Below, piece after piece: positions 6,724-14,500 of a stretch of 18,767 nucleotides of DNA. This DNA comes from Eubacteriaceae bacterium UBA1433 (GTDB taxonomy: Bacteria > Bacillota > Clostridia > Eubacteriales > UBA1433). Numbering within the stretch: position 1 is the first letter of the stretch; every line of letters starts with the position of its first letter. The DNA lies in contig DCTT01000011.1 in the NCBI GenBank assembly GCA_002329295.1, forward strand, positions 2,901 to 21,667, in the 5' to 3' direction. The position numbers were made by a program, and so were the translations under genes. The notes beneath the pieces were generated by a model. The model was not told where the DNA came from, ran no database searches, and saw nothing but the letters and a program-made list of their open reading frames with translations.

Positions 6724-7650
6724 TTGAAGAGAGGGTTGAACATTGTTCGGCTGACATTCGTGGCAATACTTTGTTTCGCCATTGCCTGGACAGGCGGATG
6801 TGCGAAAGGACAACCGACAGGAGCAGCACGGGAGGGAGAAACTTCCCGGGATAACCAACCTGTGGTACTGGTACCTCGTGCAGACGGAACGCAGATTTTT
6901 AAGGGTACTGCCTCTCTGATAGATGCCTCGCATCGTGAGGACGGATATGTCATGGTAAAATATACGGGTGACGGGCGAATCAAGATGCAGCTTTCATGCA
7001 ATAATCAGGAGCCCTATACATACGACCTGCCGGCAAGCGGCGAATTTCAGGTATTTCCGCTCAGTTCCGGAAACGGACATTATACACTTAAAATTTACCG
7101 CAATATTTCGGGCGACCAATATGCGTTTGTGGACGGTGCATCGTTCGATGTGAATCTAAAAAATGAATTTACTCCCTTTTTGCATCCAAATCAATATGTT
7201 GACTATACGGAAAAAACCGCAGCGGTAGCGTTTAGCGGAGAACTGGCCAAGGGTGCATCGGACGATTTGGACGTAGTAAGGCGTATTTATGATTATGTGG
7301 TCAAAAATGTCGTTTACGATACGGATAAGGCGGAAAATGTGTCTTCGTCTTATCTGCCCGATTTGGACGATACGCTGAATACGAAGAAGGGCATCTGTTT
7401 TGATTATGCGGCGCTGATGACGGCTATGTTGCGTGTTCAGCGCATTCCTACGCAGTTGGTTATCGGCTATGCCGGCAAGGACTATCATGCGTGGATCAGC
7501 GTTTACACTGAAGAGACCGGATGGATTAACGGCATCATTCAGTTTGACGGAAGAAACTGGGTGTTGATGGATCCTACCTTTGCCGCAGGACAGGGTCTTG
7601 CACAATATATCGGAGACGGCAGCAATTATAACGCAATGTTTTATTACTGA
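6724..7650 (+). CDS. Transglutaminase-like lipoprotein of the pilus-like operon
   Basis: The 308-residue product has a signal peptide (MKRGLNIVRLTFVAILCFAI) ending in TGGC, a non-canonical lipobox with Cys26 as the probable lipidated residue, so it should sit on the outer face of the membrane. The C-terminal half is a transglutaminase-like fold with all three catalytic residues: Cys225 (KKGICFDYAAL), His255 (DYHAWISVY) and Asp283 (WVLMDPTFAA). Such enzymes act as cysteine proteases or form amide cross-links; which applies here is unknown. The middle (about 45-150) is beta-rich and unrecognised. It starts at TTG behind AGGAGG, 73 nt after the regulator, and is followed 23 nt later by the GspF-like gene. 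Cross-linking or trimming pilus or cell-wall material is inference. Confidence 0.85.
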   Translation: MKRGLNIVRLTFVAILCFAIAWTGGCAKGQPTGAAREGETSRDNQPVVLVPRADGTQIFKGTASLIDASHREDGYVMVKYTGDGRIKMQLSCNNQEPYTYDLPASGEFQVFPLSSGNGHYTLKIYRNISGDQYAFVDGASFDVNLKNEFTPFLHPNQYVDYTEKTAAVAFSGELAKGASDDLDVVRRIYDYVVKNVVYDTDKAENVSSSYLPDLDDTLNTKKGICFDYAALMTAMLRVQRIPTQLVIGYAGKDYHAWISVYTEETGWINGIIQFDGRNWVLMDPTFAAGQGLAQYIGDGSNYNAMFYY

Positions 7651-7673
7651 AATCCCTTCAGGAGGCAATATGA

Positions 7674-8723
7674 ATGAAACAACCCGGCAGACAAAAAGAA
7701 CTTTCCGCGGCGGAGTTGGAGGAGTTTTTCCAACAGCTTGCGCTGTTTTTTAAAAGCGGAATTCCGGCATGGGAAGGGCTTGCGCTGTTAGGGGAAGAAA
7801 CGGACGAAGCAAACAGCGAATTGCTTCGTGAACTGTCTGCAAAAGTCTCAGACGGAAGCAATCTGTCTGCGGCTTTCCTGCAGAGCGGGAGATTTCCAAG
7901 CTATGCCATAGACATGGTGCGGATGGGAGAGCGCACGGGACGCATGCAGGAAATCACAGAGGCGCTACGCGCATATTACGCGGGTCGTGACACATTGGCA
8001 AGAGAACTGCGAACATCGGTAGTGTACCCGCTTAGCATGACGGGGATGGTGCTCGCAGTGATTGTTGTACTGATTGTGGTAGTGATGCCGGTATTTGAAC
8101 AGGTGTTTCAACAGCTGGGATTGGCAATGAACCCTTTTTCTCTGTCTCTCCTGAAATTCGGACAGGCTTTCCGTCAATCTGCGCTGGTCATTCTGATTGT
8201 GACCGTTGCATTGGTTGCTGTATTTTTATTTTTGCGTTTTACAAAAAAAGGTAGATTTGCGCTTTTGCACGCTTATGATCATTCACCAATCACAAAAAAA
8301 ATGGCTGCAATCACCGCCGCCGAACGGTTCGCATTTTCGATGTCGCTGATGCTGGAAAGCGGTATTTATATTTTAGATGCGCTTCATTTCGCAGAGGAAC
8401 TTGAAGAAAGTGAACTGGCAAAGGCGCGGATTGACAAACTCGAACGTCTGCTTGAAGAGGGGAAGCCTTTACAGGAGGCGATTTTCGCCTGTGGCATTTT
8501 TGAAAAATCATATTACGGGATGATTGCGGCAGGTTTGCGCGCGGGTACATCCGGAGCGATGTTTATGGAAGTCGCTCTTCGTTGTCGGCGTGATGCTGAA
8601 GTGCGTCGCCAACGCTTGTTGTCTGTTTTTGAGCCTGCAATGGTGGCATTGCTGTGTGTGCTGGTAGGACTGGTAATTCTGTCTGTCATGCTGCCGCTCG
8701 CCGGAATTCTATTCGGTATATGA
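7674..8723 (+). CDS. PilC/GspF-family inner-membrane platform protein
   Basis: This is the membrane platform protein of type IV pilus and type II secretion systems; it connects the cytoplasmic motor ATPase to the growing pilus. The 349-residue product has two T2SSF domains, at about 15-140 (FFQQLALFFKSGIPAWEGL, SYAIDMVRMGERTGRM) and 215-345 (FAFSMSLMLESGIYILDAL, YYGMIAAGLRAGTSG). Three TM segments lie near residues 119-143, 170-190 and 318-346. It is shorter than typical PilC (about 400) because the N-terminal extension is missing. AGGAGG lies 8 nt before the ATG at 7674; an ATG four bases upstream is out of frame. The stop overlaps the next start (ATGA). Confidence 0.9.
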   Translation: MKQPGRQKELSAAELEEFFQQLALFFKSGIPAWEGLALLGEETDEANSELLRELSAKVSDGSNLSAAFLQSGRFPSYAIDMVRMGERTGRMQEITEALRAYYAGRDTLARELRTSVVYPLSMTGMVLAVIVVLIVVVMPVFEQVFQQLGLAMNPFSLSLLKFGQAFRQSALVILIVTVALVAVFLFLRFTKKGRFALLHAYDHSPITKKMAAITAAERFAFSMSLMLESGIYILDALHFAEELEESELAKARIDKLERLLEEGKPLQEAIFACGIFEKSYYGMIAAGLRAGTSGAMFMEVALRCRRDAEVRRQRLLSVFEPAMVALLCVLVGLVILSVMLPLAGILFGI

Positions 8724-9076
8724 GAAAGGAAAGTGTTTTCTTGCTAAAAACAAGGATAGCGAAAAAAATCAAACAATTGCTGAGCAACGGAGTTTTTTGG
8801 GCGGTTGCGATTTTTTTCGCCGTTGCGTTGAGTGTTGGATTCGGAGTAGTCGCCGCCGGAAAAACGTCCGTTTCAAGTCAGATCACATTGCTGAAAGATA
8901 CGGTACGGCGAGAGGCCGTACAGTGCTATGCGTTGGAAGGGAGCTACCCGCAAGATCTTGATTACCTAAAGGAGCGTTACGGTCTACGTTATGATACGGA
9001 ACGCTATATTGTGCATTATAAATCCCTGGGCAGCAATCTGTTGCCGGAAATTTCAGTTTTTTATATTGAAGATTAG
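8720..9076 (+). CDS. Small single-TM pilin-like protein
   Basis: The 118-residue product has a basic N-terminus, one TM segment (about 27-50, VFWAVAIFFAVALSVGFGVV), and a short extracellular part. That part contains REAVQCYALEGSYPQDLDYLKERYGLRYD, a segment also common in minor pilin-like proteins of Clostridia, where YPxxLxYL follows the N-terminal helix. No Gly-Phe-x-x-x-Glu prepilin site is visible. The ATG at 8720 overlaps the GspF-like stop (ATGA) but has no good ribosome binding site. An in-frame TTG at 8741, behind AAAGGAAAG, is an alternative start that shortens it by seven residues. Probable pilus or platform assembly component (inference). Confidence 0.75.
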   Translation: MRKESVFLLKTRIAKKIKQLLSNGVFWAVAIFFAVALSVGFGVVAAGKTSVSSQITLLKDTVRREAVQCYALEGSYPQDLDYLKERYGLRYDTERYIVHYKSLGSNLLPEISVFYIED

Positions 9077-9087
9077 GGGGACGGTAA

Positions 9088-9585
9088 GTGAATATACGTA
9101 AAGTGAGAGATACAACAGAGATTATGTTTGTAATCACCTTGTTCTTCTTATACACTATTTGTACCATGCTCCTGTCAATGATGGTCGCAGATACCTATCG
9201 CAAGGGAGCGGATCGTTCGGAGCGCAATTATAATATGCGAACTTCAGTGCTGTACCTTACGGAAAAGGTACGACAAACAGATGCGGCGGAGGGAATAAGC
9301 GTTCGGCAAGCCAGCCAGGGAGATGCGCTCGTACTGGGAATGTCGGCAGAGGGCGAGCGGTATGAAACATGGATTTATGTGGAGGATGGATATCTGTGCG
9401 AGGTGCTGCTGTCAAAGGGCACAGATATCGCGCCGGGGATTGGGCAGAAAATTATGCCTCTTTCCTCGCTTAATCTCCAGTTGGGACAGGAGGGTCTGCT
9501 TCAAATCTGCGTAACGGATCAAACAGGCGAAACATATACCGGCAAGGTTCTTTTGGAGAGGGCCGGGAGGAGAAATGCGGTATGA
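9088..9585 (+). CDS. DUF4860-like single-TM pilus operon protein
   Basis: The 165-residue product has one N-terminal TM segment (about 11-33, preceded by RDTTE), then YRKGADRSERNYNMRTSVLYLTEKVRQTD and a beta-rich C-terminal part. This resembles the DUF4860 family as I remember it, which occurs in Firmicutes pilus and secretion clusters; the assignment is from memory. A Glu sits at the start of the hydrophobic helix, as in type IV pilins (Glu+5), but no Gly precedes it. The start is GTG with AGGGGG 7 nt upstream. The end overlaps the next gene by four bases (ATGA). Confidence 0.75.
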   Translation: MNIRKVRDTTEIMFVITLFFLYTICTMLLSMMVADTYRKGADRSERNYNMRTSVLYLTEKVRQTDAAEGISVRQASQGDALVLGMSAEGERYETWIYVEDGYLCEVLLSKGTDIAPGIGQKIMPLSSLNLQLGQEGLLQICVTDQTGETYTGKVLLERAGRRNAV

Positions 9586-10019
9586 ATCAATCCTCTAAAA
9601 GTCGTTACTTTCTTGTGGAATTGCTGGTGAACTGCCTGTTATTTGCCGTATCGGCGGCAGTTTGTGTTGCCATTTTAGTGCACGCAAACATGGCAGGTAA
9701 AAAAAGTGCAACGCTTTCCACGGCCGTTTCTGAGGCGCAAAATGTGGCGGAAAGCGTGAAAGCTTCCGGAGGAGATCTGCGGGTGCTTGGCAGCCTGCTG
9801 GACACGGAAGAAGAAGGTGGCGTATATATTCTCCTGTATGACGCAAATTGGCAACGTCTTTTCGATGACTCGGATGCGGTCTATGAACTGCGAGTGGTTG
9901 TGAATATTGACAATGAAAACATGCTTCAATCAGATATCTCGGTAACAGACGAAAAAGATGTGATTTATACGTTGCGCATCCTGCGCTATCTCGATGCAGA
10001 GAGAGGAGAGAGAATATGA
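9582..10019 (+). CDS. Prepilin-like protein lacking the Gly cleavage residue
   Basis: The 145-residue product starts MNQSSKSRYFLVELLVNCLL. YFLVELLV matches the core of type IV prepilins (FTLVELL), with the invariant Glu in the +5 position, but the residue before the would-be cleavage point is Arg instead of Gly. The hydrophobic helix spans about 9-35; the rest (about 36-145) is a soluble domain with alternating helix and strand, ending DVIYTLRILRYLDAERGERI. GGAGGAG lies 9 nt upstream, and the gene overlaps both neighbours by ATGA. It could be a non-processed minor pilin or an assembly protein. Confidence 0.75.
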   Translation: MNQSSKSRYFLVELLVNCLLFAVSAAVCVAILVHANMAGKKSATLSTAVSEAQNVAESVKASGGDLRVLGSLLDTEEEGGVYILLYDANWQRLFDDSDAVYELRVVVNIDNENMLQSDISVTDEKDVIYTLRILRYLDAERGERI

Positions 10020-10429
10020 GGAGGAGAAGGCCGGTTGTCAGCATAGGTATTGTTTCGCTGATTACCATGTTTTCGATATTGATTCTCGCCGTTTTTTCTG
10101 TTCTGTCGCTTTCCGGCAGCCGGTCAGACAGCGTGCTTTCCGATACAGCCGCGCGTGCCGTGTCTGACTATTATGCCGCGGAGGCACAGGCGGAACAGAG
10201 GTTGCAGGAACTGTCCGCCACAGTAGCAGGCGATGCAAAAATCCCTCTATCGGAGCGTTTGGAGGCAGCGGGGTTTGAGATTGCTGCCGATGCTTCCTAT
10301 CCGGGGATGGTAGTGCTTTATTATACCCCTGTCGATAATCGCCGAATATTACGCACAACAGTCGGTATCGATGAGCAGGGTAAGGTGGAACGGCTGTACC
10401 GCCAAACCATATCTATAGGACAACAATAA
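10016..10429 (+). CDS. Small single-TM protein of the pilus-like operon
   Basis: The 137-residue product has a strongly basic start (MRRRRPVVSIGIVSLITMF), one TM segment at about 8-32, then YYAAEAQAEQRLQELS and a C-terminal beta-rich domain (GMVVLYYTPVDNRRILRTTVGID). The YYAAE/AE-x-A helix after the TM is seen in pilin-like and assembly proteins of Firmicutes; no prepilin motif or Glu+5 is present. AGGAGAG lies 5 nt before the ATG, which overlaps the preceding stop. No specific family was recognised. Confidence 0.7.
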   Translation: MRRRRPVVSIGIVSLITMFSILILAVFSVLSLSGSRSDSVLSDTAARAVSDYYAAEAQAEQRLQELSATVAGDAKIPLSERLEAAGFEIAADASYPGMVVLYYTPVDNRRILRTTVGIDEQGKVERLYRQTISIGQQ

Positions 10430-10453
10430 AGAAATACAAAAGGGAGCAAAATA

Positions 10454-11515
10454 ATGGAAATACAGGTGCTGTTGAAGGACATGGTGGAAAGGGGCGCAAA
10501 AGATATATTTATTATATCCGGCCGCCCGGTCAGCTACAAGCAAAGTCATCTTATTGAAAACTGGGGAGAAGAAAAGCTGACCCCTGCAAAAACTCAAGAG
10601 ATGCTCCTTGCGGTTTACGCCTTGGCAAAGCGCGATCCGAAAGAATTTTTAAAGCGGGGAGATGACGACTTTTCGTTCGGCTTAAAGGGAGTATCGCGTT
10701 TTCGCGTAAACGCATACAAACAACGCGGGTCGTATGCGGCAGTAATCCGGGTAGTGGCATTTTCTTTGCCTGATCCTGTGGAAATGCGCTTGCCGCGCGA
10801 AGTTTTAGAGCTGGCAAAACTGAGAAGGGGAATGGTTCTTGTTACGGGCCCTTCTGCCAGCGGAAAAACGACAACTCTTACCTGTCTGTTGGAAATAATT
10901 AATGAAGAACGCAGCGCGCATATTATCACTCTGGAAAATCCGATTGAATACTTACATAGCCACAAAAAAAGCCTTATAAGTCAACGTGAACTGATGATTG
11001 ATACAGAAAACTACCCATCTGCCCTGCGCGCAGCGCTGCGGCAAAGTCCGGATGTTATCCTGATTGGAGAACTGCGGGATATGGAAGCTATCAGTATCGC
11101 CCTGACTGCGGCAGAGACAGGTCATTTGGTTTTTGCAGCGCTGCATACCTTGGGAGCGTCAAATGCAATTGACCGGTTGGTCGATGCATATCCTGCTGTG
11201 CAGCAGGAACAGGTGCGCAGACAGATATCCATGGTACTTCAGACCGTGGTCAGTCAGCAGTTGCTGCCCGCAGATGACGGTTCGTTGGTGCCGGCGTTCG
11301 AGATTATGCAGTGCAACAGTGCAATCCGAACATTGATTCGAGATGGCAGAACCCACCAAATTCCCTCCGTGATTCAGACTTCATCTGCAGAGGGGATGAT
11401 GAGCATGGATGCCAGCCTTGCAAAATTGTATAAAGAAGGAACTATCAGCAAACAAACTGCCCTTACCTACAGCATGTCTCAGGAATACCTTTTGAGACAG
11501 ATTGAAAATAAATAA
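10454..11515 (+). CDS. pilT: PilT-type pilus retraction ATPase
   Basis: PilT is the hexameric cytoplasmic motor that retracts type IV pili. The 353-residue protein has the full set of motifs: Walker A GPSASGKT (residues 132-139, Lys138), an Asp-box variant TLENPIEYL (Asn162 where PilT usually has Asp), Walker B ILIGELRD (Glu206), His box TGHLVFAALHT (222-232), and the C-terminal AIRTLIRDGRTHQIPSVIQT. The last corresponds to the AIRNLIRE motif of retraction ATPases and distinguishes PilT from extension ATPases. The N-terminal PAS-like part has DIFIISGRP instead of the common DLHL motif. AAAGGGAG lies about 8 nt upstream. It is the last gene of the operon; no PilB is nearby. Confidence 0.93.
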   Translation: MEIQVLLKDMVERGAKDIFIISGRPVSYKQSHLIENWGEEKLTPAKTQEMLLAVYALAKRDPKEFLKRGDDDFSFGLKGVSRFRVNAYKQRGSYAAVIRVVAFSLPDPVEMRLPREVLELAKLRRGMVLVTGPSASGKTTTLTCLLEIINEERSAHIITLENPIEYLHSHKKSLISQRELMIDTENYPSALRAALRQSPDVILIGELRDMEAISIALTAAETGHLVFAALHTLGASNAIDRLVDAYPAVQQEQVRRQISMVLQTVVSQQLLPADDGSLVPAFEIMQCNSAIRTLIRDGRTHQIPSVIQTSSAEGMMSMDASLAKLYKEGTISKQTALTYSMSQEYLLRQIENK

Positions 11516-11532
11516 AAAGACCGATAGAAAAT

Positions 11533-11564
11533 AAAAAAGAACCCGTTTAAACGGGTTCTTTTTT
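11533..11564. terminator. Bidirectional intrinsic terminator (perfect 32-bp palindrome)
   Basis: A-run, GAACCCG and TTT on the left mirror AAA, CGGGTTC and a T-run on the right, giving a perfect 16-bp arm on each side. The stem is followed by T6 on both strands, so it can end transcripts from pilT (stop 11515) and, in the other direction, the convergent surface-protein gene (stop at 11581). Confidence 0.95.
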
Positions 11565-11580
11565 ATTTCAGCTGTCGTGT

Positions 11581-14500
11581 TTACGCCTTCTCCAGATTCC
11601 AATATTCTTTGTTATCTTCATCTTCTTCATAGGATTTTTTGCAGAACAGTGCCAGTATTACCTGCACAGCCGCAATAACTGCCATCCAGATGGTCCAACG
11701 GTCTACGAATACCATAGGATTACGCATATCTTCCGTCAGGATAAACACGATTACTGCAACGATTAACGGGATAAAGCTTAACAATCTCAGAAAACCTTTA
11801 CGTTTGAGTTTGCTTTCGTCCTCGTATTGGTTTCTGTATCGGTCTCTATTCGTCCTTCTGTCTTCTTCTTCACGTTTTCTGCCCGTGAAGTAACCAATCA
11901 GCAGAGCGATCATGATGATTCCCGTTAGAATGGTCAACAGCAGGTTTAAGAGTGCCCATGCAGCTGTTGTTCCGCCTGAGAGCGGTGTTTCTCTTTCCGA
12001 AATGGTGATTGACTCTACTACTCCATCTTCCGGAATAATTTCTTCAGGTCCGCTCGGTCCGGGTGTTGGATCAGGCGTGGTCGGAGGAGTTGGATTGGGA
12101 CCACCACCGGCTCTAACTGTCAGCTTACCGAGGTTTTCAATTACCTTGTAGTTCGCAGCTGTCGCGTTGTCCCAGGTAATACTGTAGGTGTTATTGCTGC
12201 TACCTACCCTGGTCTGTGAACCTGTAGCCACAAGCGTTACGCTCTGACCGTCTACAAGACCTGCTATGCCTACTGTCGCATTTGTCAATGCTGTTCCGTC
12301 GTATACTTTGCTTGCACTGCCTGTTGTAATTGTTACCGCTTTCGGATTTACCGTCAGCGTGCCGTTCGCTGTCGTTATATTCGTGAAGTTTGCTGTTTTG
12401 TCATTGCCGTTGGCATCCTTAATCACATAACCGTTATCTACTACGTTTGCACTGTTGCCAACATCCGTCTGGCTGCCGCTGGCTGTCGCTGTAACTGTAA
12501 AGCCTGCCGGAAGTCCCGTGGCCGTTACGCCTGTCGCCTTTGTCAAAGCCGTTCCGTCGTATGTCTTGCTGTCCGACGGTGCAGTCAACGTGATTTTCGT
12601 AGCGTTTGTTGTAACCGTCAGTGTTCCAAGGTTTTCTTTAGTTACCGTGTAGTTCGCTTCTTTCGCATTGTCCCAAGTAATACTATACGTGTTATCACTG
12701 CTGCCTACTTCGGTCTGACTGCCTGTCGTTGCAAGGGTTACGCTTTCACCGTCTACAAGACCTTCTATGCTAGCTTCGTCCTTCGTCAAAGCAGAACCAT
12801 CATATTCCTTCGAAGCGCTGCCTGTTTTGATCGTCACCGCCTTCGGATCTACCGTCAGCGTGCCGTTCGCTGTCGTTACATTCGTAAAGTTTGCTGTTTT
12901 GTCATTGCCGTTGGCATCCTTAATCACATAACCGTTATCTACTACGTTTGCGCTGCTTCCAGCATCCGTCCGGCTGCCTGTTGCAGTTGCTTCAACTGTG
13001 AAGCCTGCCGGAAGTCCAGTAGCCGTTACACCGGTGGTTTTCGTAAGTGCCGTTCCGTCGTATGTCTTGCTGTCCGACGGTGCAGTCAAAGTCACTGCCG
13101 CATCGTTTGTTGTAACCTTCAGTGTTCCGAGATTATCGGTTACCTCGTAGTTCGTAGCTTTTGCGTTGTCCCAGGTAATACTGTACGTGTTGCTGCTGCT
13201 GCCTACTTCGGTCTGACTGCCTGTCGTTGCAAGGATTACGCTTTCACCGTCTACAAGACCTTCTATATTTACAGTACTTTCTGTCAAAGGTGTTCCGTCG
13301 TATGCTTTGCTGTCACTGCCTGTTTTGATCGTCACTGCCTTCGCATTTACCGTCAACGTGCCGTTCGCTGTCGTTACATTCGTGAAGTTTGCCGTCTTGT
13401 CATTGCCGTTGGCATCCTTAATCACATAACCGTTATCTACTACGTTTGCGCTGCTTCCAGCATCCGTCCGGCTGCCTGTTGCAGTTGCTTCAACTGTGAA
13501 GCCTGCCGGAAGTCCCGTAGCCGTTACGCCTGTCGCCTTTGTCAAAGCCGTTCCGTCGTATGTCTTGCTGTCCGACGGTGCGGTCAAGGTCACTGCCGCA
13601 TTGTTTGTTGTAACCGTCAGTGTTCCAAGGTTTTTGGTTACTGTGTAGTTCGTAGCTGTTGCATTGTCCCAGGTAATACTATACGTGTTATCACTGCTGC
13701 CTACTTCGGTCTGACTGCCTGTCGTTGCAAGGGTTACGCTTTCACCGTCTACAAGACCTTCTATATTTACAGTACTTTCTGTCAAAGGTGTTCCGTCATA
13801 TGCTTTGCTGTCACCGCCTGTTGTGATTGTTACCGCTTTCGGATTTACCGTCAGCGTGCCGTTCGCTGTCGTTACATTCGTGAAGTTTGCCGTCTTGTCA
13901 TTGCCGTTGGCATCCTTAATCACATAACCGTTATCTACTACGTTTGCGCTGCTTCCAGCATTCGTCTGGCTGCCGCTGGCTGTCGCTGTAACTGTAAAGC
14001 CTGCCGGAAGTCCCGTAGCCGTTACTCCGGTGGTTTTCGTCAGTGCCGTTCCGTCATATGTCTTGCTGGCCGACGGTGCAGTCAATGTAACCGTTGCAGC
14101 GTTTGTTGTCACTGTTAGTTTACCGAGGTTATTCGTTACTGTATAGTTCGTAGCTGTTGCATTGTCCCAGGTAATACTGTACGTGTTATCACTGCTGCCT
14201 ACTTCGGTCTGACTGCCTGTCGTTGCAAGGGTTACGCTTTCACCGTCTATAAGACCTTCTATACCTACTGTCGCATTTGTCAATGCTGTGCCGTCGTATG
14301 CTTTGCTGTCACCGCCTGTTGTGATCGTCACTGCCTTCGCATTTACCGTCAGCGTGCCGTTCGCTGTCGTTATATTCGTGAAGTTTGCTGTCTTGTCATT
14401 GCCGTTGGCATCCTTTATTACATAACCGTCATCCACGACGTTGTCGCTGCTTCCAGCATCCGTCTGGCTGCCGCTTGCAGTTGCTTCAACTGTGAAGCCT

